A stretch of DNA of 64,000 bases, taken from NCBI RefSeq assembly GCF_012676905.1, contig NZ_CP051428.1, positions 2,938,001 through 3,002,000 on the forward strand, read 5' to 3'. The position numbers and the translations under genes were made by a program. The stretch comes from Paenibacillus albicereus. GTDB lineage: Bacteria > Bacillota > Bacilli > Paenibacillales > Paenibacillaceae. The notes below the pieces were generated by a model, which was not told the DNA's origin, did not search any database, and worked only from the letters and a program-made list of their open reading frames with translations. Shown piece by piece: positions 16,530-25,044 of this stretch. Each line of letters opens with the position of its first letter. Position 1 is the stretch's first letter.

Positions 16530-17711
16530 ATGAAGGATAAAGCCGTTTATGTCCGCTCGACCGGCGCAAGCCCGTACAAATTCAACGAGGAGCATCCGTT
16601 CAGTCCGCTGCGCGCGGAGCTGGCCGAGACGCTGCTTGAAGCGAGCGGGGCCCTTCCTTCCGAATCCGTTTTGGAAGCGGATACGGCTCTGGATCAGGAG
16701 CTCGAGCTCATTCATCGCTCGGAGTACATCAAGGCGGTGCGCGGCCTCAGCCTGCCGGTTCCGCCGGCAAGCGCGGCGGGACTGGCCCGCCGGTTCGGCC
16801 TCGATTCCGAGGATACGCCTTATTTCGTCGGCATGCACGACGCCGCGGCCGCTATCGCCGGCGGCTCGATCGCCGCGGCGGAGGCTGTCATGTCAGGGCG
16901 CGCTCGGCATGCCTTTCATATGAGCGGCGGGCTGCACCATGCTTTTCCGGGACACGGCTCGGGCTTCTGCGTCTACAATGACGCCGCTATCGCGATCGCC
17001 TCCGTGCGCCAAAAGCACGGCGCGCGCGTGCTTTATATCGATACGGATGTCCATCACGGCGACGGCGTGCAGTATGCCTTCTACGAGGATCCGGACGTCT
17101 TCACTTATTCCATCCATGAGACCGGCAAGTATCTGTTCCCCGGCACGGGCTTCACGCATGAAAAAGGCATCGACAAAGGATTCGGCGCCTGCTGCAACGT
17201 GCCCGTGCAGCCTTACACGGAGGACGAGTCGTGGCTGGAATGCTTCACGGAAACTGTAACCCGGGTCGCCCGAGCCTTCAAGCCCGACCTCATCCTCAGC
17301 CAGCACGGATGCGACGCGCACGCCTACGATCCGCTCTCCCACGTCCATTGCAGCATGCGCATCTACCTGGAAATGCCCCGGCTGATTCGCCAGCTGGCCC
17401 ATGAGCTGTGCGGCGGCCGCTGGGTCGCGCTCGGCGGCGGCGGCTACGACCAGTGGCGCGTCGTCCCCCGCGCCTGGTCGCTCGTATGGCTCGTCATGTC
17501 CGATCACCCTCTCGCAGCCCGGCTGCAGGAGCCGCAGGGCCGCCTCTCTCCCTTGCCGCAAGCCTGGCTGGACCGCTGGCAGCCTCAGGCTCCGGCGACG
17601 CTGCCCCGGCACTGGCTCGACGATACGTCGGCCTGGGCCCCGATGCCCCGGCGATCCGAGATTACGGTTCAGAATCGGCAGGCCTGGGAGCTTGCGTCCC
17701 AGGATTTTTGA
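16530..17711 (+). CDS. acuC: Acetoin utilization protein AcuC (class I deacetylase)
   Basis: 393-residue zinc-dependent deacetylase of the arginase/HDAC superfamily that removes the acetyl group placed on AcsA by AcuA. Catalytic pieces: SGGLHHAFPGHGSGFCVYND (tandem His and tyrosine region), LYIDTDVHHGDGVQ (zinc-binding Asp and His), SIHETGKYLFPGTG, and ILSQHGCDAHAYDPLSH with the second Asp. The C-terminal tail has family-typical VALGGGGYDQWRVVPR. ATG at 16530 has CAGGAGGAAG in front; an upstream in-frame ATG at 16506 does not. Operon with acuA. Confidence 0.94.
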   Translation: MKDKAVYVRSTGASPYKFNEEHPFSPLRAELAETLLEASGALPSESVLEADTALDQELELIHRSEYIKAVRGLSLPVPPASAAGLARRFGLDSEDTPYFVGMHDAAAAIAGGSIAAAEAVMSGRARHAFHMSGGLHHAFPGHGSGFCVYNDAAIAIASVRQKHGARVLYIDTDVHHGDGVQYAFYEDPDVFTYSIHETGKYLFPGTGFTHEKGIDKGFGACCNVPVQPYTEDESWLECFTETVTRVARAFKPDLILSQHGCDAHAYDPLSHVHCSMRIYLEMPRLIRQLAHELCGGRWVALGGGGYDQWRVVPRAWSLVWLVMSDHPLAARLQEPQGRLSPLPQAWLDRWQPQAPATLPRHWLDDTSAWAPMPRRSEITVQNRQAWELASQDF

Positions 17712-17720
17712 TTCCGTCGC

Positions 17721-17771
17721 CAAAAAAAAAAGCAGCCGCTGGCCTCCCTCATGGAGACCAGCGGCTGCTTT
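17721..17771. terminator. Bidirectional terminator between acuC and mtnN
   Basis: GCAGCCGCTGG ... CCAGCGGCTGC with a nine- to ten-base A run on the acuC side, giving T on the minus strand. Confidence 0.85.
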
Positions 17772-17786
17772 GTCCAAGCTCCTCGC

Positions 17787-18494
17787 TCAGCCGCGGCTGA
17801 GGCTGCGGATCATCGCATCGATGACCTGGAACGACTGGTTGGCGGCCAGCACCGTGAATTCCTCAAAATTCATATGCGCGCTGCCGTCGGCCTGATCCGA
17901 CATCGATCGGATGACGACATAAGGCACCTCATTGAGATGGCAGACCTGAGCGACGGCCGCCCCCTCCATCTCCGCGCATGCCCCGCTGAAGACGTCGCGC
18001 AGCTGCTGCACCTTGTCTCGGCTGGCGATGAACTGATCGCCGGACAGCACGATGCCGCGGATCGCCTTGCCCTTGGCGGCGGCCGCGCCTGCCTCCGCCG
18101 CGAGCTCGACCAGCTCCGCGTCGGCCGGGAAGACGGATACCTCCTGGTAAGGGATGACGCCTGGCCCGAAGCCGAGCGCGGTCACGTCCATATCATGCTG
18201 GACGGAGGCCGTCGACACGACGATGTCGCCGATGCGCAGCTCGGGATCGATCGCGCCGGCGACACCGGTGAACAGGACGCAGTCCGCGCCCAGATCGATG
18301 AGCGCCTGCGTGCAGACGGCGGCGTTCACCTTGCCGACGCCGGATTTCACGGCGATGATCGGCTGTCCGTGCAGCGTGCCCCTACGGAACGTCATGCCCG
18401 CCTTGCGCGTCTCCTCGCCCATCTCCCCGCTCCGAAAGAGCAGCTCCAGCTCCTCCGCCATCGCGCCGATGATTCCGACCGTTCCGTACGTCAT
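17787..18494 (-). CDS. mtnN: 5'-methylthioadenosine/S-adenosylhomocysteine nucleosidase
   Basis: 235-residue Pfs/MtnN enzyme that splits adenine from MTA, SAH and 5'-deoxyadenosine, feeding methionine salvage and removing inhibitors of SAM enzymes. Motifs: [14 protein letters not shown] at the N-terminus, [28 protein letters not shown], the substrate-binding [12 protein letters not shown] (Met-Glu contacting ribose) and [14 protein letters not shown] with the catalytic Asp. Length is typical. Its ATG overlaps the ccpA stop as ATGA, so it is translationally coupled downstream of ccpA, an unusual pairing. Confidence 0.95.
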   Translation of the reverse strand: MTYGTVGIIGAMAEELELLFRSGEMGEETRKAGMTFRRGTLHGQPIIAVKSGVGKVNAAVCTQALIDLGADCVLFTGVAGAIDPELRIGDIVVSTASVQHDMDVTALGFGPGVIPYQEVSVFPADAELVELAAEAGAAAAKGKAIRGIVLSGDQFIASRDKVQQLRDVFSGACAEMEGAAVAQVCHLNEVPYVVIRSMSDQADGSAHMNFEEFTVLAANQSFQVIDAMIRSLSRG

Positions 18495-19501
18495 GCTTGA
18501 GCCGCTCCCGCCGAGTTCCGCTTCACGACGTCATGCGGCAGGATGACCTTGGACTGCTCGACGGGCTCTTTTTTCATGAGCTTGGTGAGCAGGCGCATCG
18601 ATACGGCGCCGATGTCGTACATCGGCTGGGCGACGGCGGACAGCGTCGGACGCACCATCTCCGCCATGCGGCTGTTGTCGACGCTGATGACCGAGATGTC
18701 GCCCGGCACGGAAAGGCCTTTGTCCTGGATCGCATGGATGGCGCCGATCGCCATCTCGTCCGTCGCCGCGAATACGGCGCTCGGGAGCTTGTCCGGCTCC
18801 AGGAAATGCCCCATCGCCTCGATCCCGGACTCGTAGCGGTAATTGCCGACGCGCACGAAGTCCTCCCGCTCCGGGATGCCCGCTTCCTGCAGGGCGCGCT
18901 TGTAGCCTTGGTAGCGGGCGTAGCCGACGGACGGGTCCTGCAGCGTGCCGCTGATCATCGCGATGTCGCGATGGCCATGGCCGATCAGCGTCTTGACGGC
19001 ATCATAAGCGGCCGCTTCATGATCGATGTCGACGGACGGAATCTCGTTCTGCTCGTCCGTCGTCGCGCACAGCACGACCGGCACGTTGGCCGTCTTGAAC
19101 GCCTGCTTGTGCTCGTCCGTCACCGCGCCGCCCATGAAGAGGAGGCCGTCGACCTGCTTCTCCAGCAGCGTGTTGATGACGCGGATCTCCTTATCCTTGC
19201 GCTTGTCGGCGCTGCAAAGAATGATATTGTAGTGGTACATGTTCGCGATGTCCTCGATGCCCCGCGCGACCTCGGCGAAGTTCGAGTTCGAGATGTCGGG
19301 GATGACGACTCCGACGGTGGTCGTCTTCTTGCTGGCGAGTCCGCGCGCCACCGCGTTCGGGCGGTAGCCGAGCCTGTCGATCGCTTCATACACCTTCTTG
19401 CGCGTTTGCGGCTTGACGTTCGGATTGTTGTTGACGACGCGGGAGACCGTAGCCATGGACACTCCCGCTTCTCTTGCAACATCGTAAATGGTTACAGTCA
19501 C
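18491..19501 (-). CDS. ccpA: Catabolite control protein A (LacI family)
   Basis: 336-residue global carbon regulator that binds cre sites together with HPr-Ser46-P or Crh-P. N-terminal LacI helix-turn-helix [20 protein letters not shown] with hinge helix [17 protein letters not shown], then a periplasmic-binding-like core ([40 protein letters not shown]). The CcpA-typical YQGYKRAL and AMGHFLEP regions and length favour CcpA over other LacI paralogues. Start GTG at 19501 gives MTVTIYDV and lies after GGAGAGAAGGA; the longer frame upstream has no similarity. Mild uncertainty only about paralogy. Confidence 0.92.
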   Translation of the reverse strand: MTVTIYDVAREAGVSMATVSRVVNNNPNVKPQTRKKVYEAIDRLGYRPNAVARGLASKKTTTVGVVIPDISNSNFAEVARGIEDIANMYHYNIILCSADKRKDKEIRVINTLLEKQVDGLLFMGGAVTDEHKQAFKTANVPVVLCATTDEQNEIPSVDIDHEAAAYDAVKTLIGHGHRDIAMISGTLQDPSVGYARYQGYKRALQEAGIPEREDFVRVGNYRYESGIEAMGHFLEPDKLPSAVFAATDEMAIGAIHAIQDKGLSVPGDISVISVDNSRMAEMVRPTLSAVAQPMYDIGAVSMRLLTKLMKKEPVEQSKVILPHDVVKRNSAGAAQA

Positions 19502-19562
19502 GGTTCCTTCTCTCCAATATGATGAATTATTTGGCAGCATGATACCCCTTTACGTTACGGTA

Positions 19563-19592
19563 ATCATACGACAAACGCAGGGGCGGTTGCAA
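19563..19592 (-). promoter_or_regulatory. Candidate SigA promoter of ccpA-mtnN
   Basis: TTGCAA, 18-nt spacer, TATGAT on the minus strand, just after the ytxJ stop. Confidence 0.5.
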
Positions 19593-19594
19593 TG

Positions 19595-19933
19595 TCAGCG
19601 GGCGTTCTCGGCCAGCGACGACTCCGTGATGTTCCAGTGGGACGCGTTCCACTCGGCCTTGCCGTCCTTCACCAGAATCGCCTGCGGGGAGGCATGCTTC
19701 ACGCCGAGGCTCTCCTCGATCGCGTTCGACACCGGACGCTCTTCGACGACGCGCACCAGAGCCGTCTCTACGTCTGCGCTCTTGGCCGAGCGCGTCCAGC
19801 TCTCCCAGGCTTCATGGGCCTCCGCGCTGATCGAGCAGCGCGTGCTGTGCTTGAAGACGAGCACCGGCTTTTCATGCGACTTTTGCAGCACGTCGTTCCA
19901 ATCCTCGACCGTCTGAAGGGAAATGAAGCTCAT
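19595..19933 (-). CDS. ytxJ: Monothiol bacilliredoxin YtxJ/BrxC
   Basis: 112-residue thioredoxin-fold protein of the bacillithiol system that removes bacillithiol from S-bacillithiolated proteins. The active-site loop is STRCSIS (about residues 30-36), a CxxS monothiol motif equivalent to TCPIS of B. subtilis YtxJ. The cis-Pro region is KHASPQAILVKDGK. ytxJ lies beside ccpA in B. subtilis too. ATG at 19933 with GGAGAGTGGG upstream. It follows the small zinc-finger gene by 41 nt on the same strand. Confidence 0.9.
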   Translation of the reverse strand: MSFISLQTVEDWNDVLQKSHEKPVLVFKHSTRCSISAEAHEAWESWTRSAKSADVETALVRVVEERPVSNAIEESLGVKHASPQAILVKDGKAEWNASHWNITESSLAENAR

Positions 19934-19974
19934 CGGTTCCCACTCTCCTATTCGTTCTATGATGATGGTGCTCG

Positions 19975-20388
19975 TTATGTATGAAGGGTGCAGCGGCTCA
20001 GTTGGGCGAGCCTTTTTTCGATATCCTGCCTCCAGGCCTCATCGCCGACCGATCCGGCCAGCAGCAGCAGCTCCAGCAGGCTGTCGATGCGCTCGTCCAC
20101 GATCTGCTGGACGGCGGGACCGCTCGGCGTCTTGCGGCTCGCGGAAGCCTCTAGAAGTAAATCTGCCCACTCGTTCAATTCGTTAAACAGCAGCGTCTGC
20201 TTGGCCGGCTCTTCGCCGAGCTGGCCGATCAGCCCCGTCAGGTCGGGCTTTACTTCCGGCAGCACCTCGCTGCGGCTGCAGGAAGGGCAGGAATAGATCG
20301 GGACGTTGTCGATCTCGACCTTGCCGGAATAAATCACGGTGCGAAGCTTCATCGTCATCGTTTGCCCGCAAGTACAGGTTTTGTGCAT
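19975..20388 (-). CDS. Small zinc-ribbon protein, YgiT/YokU-like N-terminus
   Basis: 137-residue protein of unknown role. N-terminus MHKTCTCGQTMTMKLRTVIY then YSCPSCSR: two Cys pairs (CxC and CxxC) about 28 residues apart form a plausible zinc ribbon like YgiT/MqsA antitoxin N-termini. The rest is helical and Leu/Glu-rich, without the HTH of MqsA. ATG at 20388 follows AAGGAGTGG; the frame upstream of it is open but lacks a start site and family-like sequence. Probably cotranscribed with ytxJ, which starts 41 nt downstream. No toxin gene adjoins it, so a toxin-antitoxin role is not supported. Confidence 0.7.
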   Translation of the reverse strand: MHKTCTCGQTMTMKLRTVIYSGKVEIDNVPIYSCPSCSRSEVLPEVKPDLTGLIGQLGEEPAKQTLLFNELNEWADLLLEASASRKTPSGPAVQQIVDERIDSLLELLLLAGSVGDEAWRQDIEKRLAQLSRCTLHT

Positions 20389-20602
20389 AGATTGGTCCAC
20401 TCCTTCGTCATCGGCAGCATGGCCGCCCTGCCCGGCCGCGAAAGACTCCGCAGCCCGGCGATCAGGATCCGCTCTGCCAGGCGGCGCTGGGAGGCACGTC
20501 GGTCCCGTCCGTGCTCGCTTTAGCTTACTTCGACCTTTTTCGCGAAAATTCCTGCTGGCGCGAGGCAAGCATTTTCTGTCAGCCTAGTCGGCGCTTCGGC
20601 GT

Positions 20603-20632
20603 TTGATTTGTCCCTTCCCCCTGACTTACAAT
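20603..20632 (+). promoter_or_regulatory. SigA promoter of the DJ-1/PfpI gene
   Basis: TTGATT, 18-nt spacer, TACAAT, 27 nt before the start codon. Confidence 0.7.
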
Positions 20633-20658
20633 GGCTGCAAGAGGAGGAGTGATCGATC

Positions 20659-21183
20659 ATGACGCTGCAAGGAAAACGAGTCGTCTGCCTGCTGGACGAC
20701 GAATTCGAGGATCTCGAGCTGTGGTATCCCGTCTATCGGGTCCGGGAGGAGGGAGCGGTCGTCGAGTTCGCCGGTCCGGAGAAGGGCAAGACCCATATCG
20801 GAAAGTACGGCGTGCCCGCCACCGCCGACCTCGCCTACGGAGAGGTCGACGCCTCGCAGGTGGACGGGCTGCTCGTGCCCGGCGGATGGGCGCCGGACAA
20901 GATCCGGCGCTATCCCGAGGTGCTGCGCCTCGTGCAGGAGATGGACCGCGACGGCAAGCCGATCGGCCAGATCTGCCATGCCGGATGGGTGCTCATCTCC
21001 GCCAAGATTTTGCGGGGACGGCAAGTGACCTCCACCCCGGGCATCCGGGATGACATGGAGAACGCTGGCGCCGTCTGGCACGACGAGGCCGTCGTCGTCG
21101 ACGGCAACCTCGTTTCGGCGCGCCGTCCGCCGGATTTGCCGCCGTATGCGAAAGCTTTCGTCGACGCGCTGAAAAGCCTCTGA
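20659..21183 (+). CDS. DJ-1/PfpI family protein (YfkM-like)
   Basis: 174-residue class I glutamine-amidotransferase-like protein of the DJ-1/PfpI family, linked to stress protection, protein deglycation or protease activity. Conserved parts: ACxLDDxFED-like start VVCLLDDEFEDLELWYPVYR with the active-site Glu, LLVPGGWAPDKIRRYPEVL and the nucleophile elbow IGQICHAGWVLISA (Cys about 107, followed by His). ATG at 20659 has GAGGAGGAGTGATCG upstream. Monocistronic with promoter and terminator. Confidence 0.9.
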   Translation: MTLQGKRVVCLLDDEFEDLELWYPVYRVREEGAVVEFAGPEKGKTHIGKYGVPATADLAYGEVDASQVDGLLVPGGWAPDKIRRYPEVLRLVQEMDRDGKPIGQICHAGWVLISAKILRGRQVTSTPGIRDDMENAGAVWHDEAVVVDGNLVSARRPPDLPPYAKAFVDALKSL

Positions 21184-21206
21184 TCGAACGAGCGCCGCTC
21201 CAATCA

Positions 21207-21240
21207 AAAGCCTTGCCGGAACGTTCCGGCAAGGCTTCGT
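21207..21240. terminator. Terminator between the pfpI-type gene and ptsI
   Basis: Perfect 30-bp palindrome AAGCCTTGCCGGAAC/GTTCCGGCAAGGCTT (21208-21237) between convergent genes; tails are T-poor. Confidence 0.7.
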
Positions 21241-21252
21241 TGTCGTTCGGTC

Positions 21253-23022
21253 CTATCCGTTGCCGCGCCCGCTCTCAGCCGGCTCCGGCGACTCGCGCTC
21301 GTCGACCTCTTGCTTGAAGCGCTGCAGGTGCAGCTTCGCCTCGGCCGCCGTACTGCTCGCCATCACATGCTCCAGGGCGCTGCGGCTGTCTTCCTGGCTC
21401 GTGCGCAGCAGGCGCTCCTTGACCTGCAGGATGGAATGCGACGACATGCTCAGCCCGTCGACGTTGAGTCCGAGCCAGATCGGCAGCGCCGCTGGATCGC
21501 CAGCCATCTCGCCGCAAACGCCGACCGTGATTCCTTGCCTGCGTCCGGCCTCGACCGTCGTCCGCAGCATGCGCAGCACGGCCGGATGATACGGCTCGTA
21601 CAGATGGGAGATCTTGTCGTTCATCCGGTCGACGGCGAGCGTGAACTGGACGAGGTCGTTGGTGCCGATGCTGAAGAAATCGACCTCTCTCGCCAGCAGC
21701 TCCGCGATCATGACGGCGGCCGGCAGCTCGATCATGACGCCGGTCTCCATGGAGCGGTTGAACGGCTTGCCCTCCGCCTCCAGCTCGGCCATCGCCTCCC
21801 GCAGCAGCCGGTTCGCCTCCCGCACCTCCTCGACCGAGGAGATGAGCGGGTACATCACTTTGACGTCGCCGTAATGAGAGGCGCGGAGAATCGCGCGAAG
21901 CTGCGTGCGGAACAGGTCCTTGCGGTCGAGGCTGATGCGGATGGCGCGATAGCCGAGGAACGGATTCTCCTCCTCCGGCAGCTCGAAGTAGTCGAGATGC
22001 TTGTCGCCGCCGATGTCGAGCGTGCGGATGACGAGCGGACCGCCGTCCAGCTTTTCGGCGACGCTGCGATAGACCTCGAACTGCTCCTCTTCCTTGGGAA
22101 AGCGGGTCCGGTCCATGTAGAGGAACTCCGTGCGGAACAGTCCGACGCCGTGCGCGCCGCTCGACAAGGCGATCTCCAGCTCCTTGAGCGAGCTGATGTT
22201 GGCCGACAAGCGCAGCCGCTTGCCGTCCGGCGTCGACGGATCGACATGGGCCAGCCCTCGCAGCCGGGCCTGCTCCTCTTCCTGCTCCTGCTTGATGCGG
22301 GCATAGGCCGCGATGAGCTCGGCCGAAGGGCTCAGCTCGACGAAGCCGCTCCCGCCGTCCAGCAGCAGGACGTCGCCGGTCTGCACGCGCTCCTCCAGCT
22401 CGTCGTCGACGGAGACGACGAGCGGGATGCCGAGCGCCCTCGCCATGATGGCCGAATGCGACGTCGTGCTGCCGCCGAAGGTGGCGATGCCGAGGACGTT
22501 GCGCGGATTGAGATGGGCGAGCTGCGAAGGAGACAGCTCCTTGGCCACGAGCACGTACGGCTGCGTATCCGAAGGCAGCGTGATCTCGGGCGCTCCCAGC
22601 AGATGCTTGAGCAGCCGGTTGCCGACATCGCGGATGTCGAGCGCCCGCTCCTTCATGTATTCGTCGTCCAGCAGGTCGAACATCGTCACGAAGTGGTCGA
22701 TCGCTTCCTTGACCGCAACCTCCGCCGCCTTGTACTGCCGCTCGATCATCCCCTGGATCTCGTTCATGAAGACCGGATCGTCCAGAATCGCCAGATGGGC
22801 GTCGAAAATGCTCCTCTCGTCGGGGCCGACCACTTCGCTGAGCTCGTCTTTCATCTGCTCGATCTCGACCTTGGACGTGCGGATGCCCTCGTACAGGCGC
22901 TCGAATTCCCGCGCCAGGTCGGCGACGTCGATTTTCTGCTCCGGCAGGTCCCACTCCCAGTTCGGGAGCACGAAGCACTTGCCGATCGCGATTCCCGCCG
23001 AAGCTCCAATACCCTGTGTCAT
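21253..23022 (-). CDS. ptsI: PTS enzyme I
   Basis: 589-residue phosphoenolpyruvate-protein phosphotransferase that takes phosphate from PEP and gives it to HPr. Phosphohistidine loop GGSTTSHSAIMARALG with His at about 190, PEP-binding signature DFFSIGTNDLVQFTLAVDR, and the catalytic C-terminal GVCGEMAGDP. Length is slightly above B. subtilis PtsI because of a Glu-rich tail. ATG at 23022 overlaps the EIICBA stop as ATGA, so it is translationally coupled to it. ptsH is not in this operon, although it is usually directly upstream of ptsI in Firmicutes. Confidence 0.96.
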   Translation of the reverse strand: MTQGIGASAGIAIGKCFVLPNWEWDLPEQKIDVADLAREFERLYEGIRTSKVEIEQMKDELSEVVGPDERSIFDAHLAILDDPVFMNEIQGMIERQYKAAEVAVKEAIDHFVTMFDLLDDEYMKERALDIRDVGNRLLKHLLGAPEITLPSDTQPYVLVAKELSPSQLAHLNPRNVLGIATFGGSTTSHSAIMARALGIPLVVSVDDELEERVQTGDVLLLDGGSGFVELSPSAELIAAYARIKQEQEEEQARLRGLAHVDPSTPDGKRLRLSANISSLKELEIALSSGAHGVGLFRTEFLYMDRTRFPKEEEQFEVYRSVAEKLDGGPLVIRTLDIGGDKHLDYFELPEEENPFLGYRAIRISLDRKDLFRTQLRAILRASHYGDVKVMYPLISSVEEVREANRLLREAMAELEAEGKPFNRSMETGVMIELPAAVMIAELLAREVDFFSIGTNDLVQFTLAVDRMNDKISHLYEPYHPAVLRMLRTTVEAGRRQGITVGVCGEMAGDPAALPIWLGLNVDGLSMSSHSILQVKERLLRTSQEDSRSALEHVMASSTAAEAKLHLQRFKQEVDERESPEPAESGRGNG

Positions 23023-24908
23023 GAGCGTTTCCCTCCAACCTGACTGTCCTTGGATTCGCGGAGCATGACGGACATGACGGCCGTCTGGCCCCGCTTCACC
23101 GACTTGAATGGTCCGAAGCCCCAGGAGCGGACGAGCTGCGGATTCGTGATGAGCATCGGCGTCGCCAGCGACTTGCCCGTCTTGCGCAGGCGCTGGATGT
23201 CGAACGAGATGAGCAGCTGGCCGGGAATGACCGCATCCCCTTCCTTGACCGCCGCATGGAAATAGCCGTCCAGGGCCGACGTATCGATGCCGATATGCAT
23301 CAATACCTCCAGCCCCTCGGGCGTACGCAGCCCGACGGCATGCATCGTCGGATAGAGGAGGATGACCTCGCCCTTGACCGGGGCGACGAGCTCGCCGCGC
23401 TCCGGCAGGAACGCGGCGCCGTCTCCGACGAGCTTCCCGGCGAAGATCGGATCGGGCACCTCGTCGAGCGGAATCATCCGTCCTTGTACCGGCGAGCTGA
23501 ACAGCACCTGGGCGCGGTCCCGCTGCATCGTCTTGAGCATCTCCTCGCGGATCAGCTCGGAGAACGTGCCGAACACGACCTGCACGTTGCCGCCGCCGAG
23601 GCGGATGACGCCGGCCGCGCCGAGGTCGCGCAGCGCCGCGGTGTCGAGCAGCTTGTCGTTGCGGACCTTGATCCGCAGCCGCGTGATGCACGCCTCGAGC
23701 GTCTCGAGGTTCTCCTTGCCGCCGATCGCCTGCAGGATGAGCGGCGCGCGGTACGGAATGTCGCCGGCCCACTCGTCGAGCGCCGAGCCTTCCTCGCGTC
23801 CCGGCGTCGGGATCTGGAAGCGGCGGATCGCCCAGCGGAAAAGTCCATAATACAGCAGAAACACGACGATGCCCAGAGGAAGAAGCAGCCAGCCCTTCGT
23901 CGCCAGATGCATGTTGATGACGTAGTCGATCGCGCCCCCGGAGAACGAGAAGCCGTGCCGGATGCCGAGCTCGTACACGATCCACATGATAAGGCCGGAC
24001 AGCACGGAATGGATGACGAACAAATAGGGCGCGACGAACAGGAACGCGAACTCCACCGGTTCCGAGACGCCGGTCAAGAACGAGGCGAGCGCCGCCGACA
24101 GGAACGTGCGCTTGATCTTGGGCTTGAGGTCCTCCCGCGCCTCCTGGATGATCGCCAGCGCGATCGCCGGCAGGGCGAACATCATCGTCGGATACAGCCC
24201 CGCCATGAACGCGCCCGCGGTCGGGTCGCCCGCGAAGAAGCGCGGCAGGTCGCCGTACACCATCGTGCCTTCGTCCATGCGGTAGCCCCCCACCTGAAAC
24301 CAGAACACGTGGTTGAGCAGGTGATGCAGGCCGAACACGACGAGGATCCGGTGCAGGAATCCATACAGGAACACGCCGAAGCCGCCCGCCGAGGCGACGA
24401 CGTCTCCGAGCCAGAGGAGGGCTCGGCTCAGCGACGGCGCCGCCGCGACCATGAGCAGCGAGAACAGGATGCAGACGAAGCTGACGAACAGCGGCACGAA
24501 CCTCGGGCCTCCGAAAAACTGGATCGATTCGGGCAGCCGGATCGACTTGAACCGTTCGTAGCTGTAGCCCGAAAGCATGCCGATGAGCGCGCCGATCAGC
24601 ACCGTCGGCTCGATGTCGTAGCCGCTGGACTGCACGATGCCCGAGTAGATGAACATGCCGGCCAGCGCGGACAGGCTCGCGGCTCCCCCGTTGCTCGAGG
24701 TGCCCCAGGCGACGCCGGCAGCGAACAAATAGGGCAGGAAGAGGAAGAGCGAGCGGCCGGCAATCCGCAAATACTCCGCCATCGCCGGCATTCCGGCCGC
24801 ATCCCACGGCAGCTGGGCCAGGCTCATGCAGATTGCCGCGGCGGGAAGCACCGTCATCGGCAGCATGACGGCGCGGCCGAGCTGCTGCAGGTTGCCCATG
24901 AAGTTCAT
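23019..24908 (-). CDS. ptsG: PTS EIICBA permease, glucose/N-acetylglucosamine family
   Basis: 629-residue sugar permease with three fused domains. EIIC (about 1-385, some ten helices; PLYFAAGVAWG-like segment, GVSEPVEFAFLFVAPYLF, FSGGAIDYVIN), EIIB with the phosphocysteine in ACITRLRIKVRN (about 406) and EIIA with the phosphohistidine in LMHIGIDTSALDG (about 537). Sequence places it in the Glc-GlcNAc family; whether the substrate is glucose (PtsG) or N-acetylglucosamine (NagP/NagE) cannot be settled, so the symbol is provisional. ATG at 24908 follows AAAGGAGGAG. First gene of an operon with ptsI. Confidence 0.88.
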   Translation of the reverse strand: MNFMGNLQQLGRAVMLPMTVLPAAAICMSLAQLPWDAAGMPAMAEYLRIAGRSLFLFLPYLFAAGVAWGTSSNGGAASLSALAGMFIYSGIVQSSGYDIEPTVLIGALIGMLSGYSYERFKSIRLPESIQFFGGPRFVPLFVSFVCILFSLLMVAAAPSLSRALLWLGDVVASAGGFGVFLYGFLHRILVVFGLHHLLNHVFWFQVGGYRMDEGTMVYGDLPRFFAGDPTAGAFMAGLYPTMMFALPAIALAIIQEAREDLKPKIKRTFLSAALASFLTGVSEPVEFAFLFVAPYLFVIHSVLSGLIMWIVYELGIRHGFSFSGGAIDYVINMHLATKGWLLLPLGIVVFLLYYGLFRWAIRRFQIPTPGREEGSALDEWAGDIPYRAPLILQAIGGKENLETLEACITRLRIKVRNDKLLDTAALRDLGAAGVIRLGGGNVQVVFGTFSELIREEMLKTMQRDRAQVLFSSPVQGRMIPLDEVPDPIFAGKLVGDGAAFLPERGELVAPVKGEVILLYPTMHAVGLRTPEGLEVLMHIGIDTSALDGYFHAAVKEGDAVIPGQLLISFDIQRLRKTGKSLATPMLITNPQLVRSWGFGPFKSVKRGQTAVMSVMLRESKDSQVGGKRS

Positions 24909-24948
24909 GGCTGCTCCTCCTTTCTCGAATCCGTTTTCTTACCGATCT

Positions 24949-24978
24949 AGATTACGCCGCCTCCCCCATCGTTGTCAA
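24949..24978 (-). promoter_or_regulatory. SigA promoter of EIICBA-ptsI
   Basis: Perfect TTGACA, 18-nt spacer, TAATCT on the minus strand. The -35 box directly abuts the terminator of the preceding gene. The leader is about 35 nt, with no antiterminator target visible. Confidence 0.75.
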
Positions 24979-25010
24979 AGCAAAGAAGGCAGGCCGGGGA
25001 TCGGCCTGCC
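24979..25010 (-). terminator. Terminator of the CoA-binding protein gene
   Basis: GGCAGGCCG-ATCCC-CGGCCTGCC on the minus strand followed by TTCTTTGCTTT. Confidence 0.8.
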
Positions 25011-25044
25011 TCGCATGCCGGACGGCTGCGCCCGCGCCCGCCTC

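Noticed and set aside
19975-20388. Toxin-antitoxin module
   Set aside because: The Cys motif resembles an antitoxin zinc domain, but there is no adjacent toxin-like gene and no DNA-binding domain.
21253-24807. A 1184-codon frame covering ptsI and running into the EIICBA gene, suggesting a fusion protein
   Set aside because: Upstream of the ptsI ATG the frame is a shifted reading of EIICBA with no homology. The real EIICBA and EI frames are separate and overlap only by ATGA.
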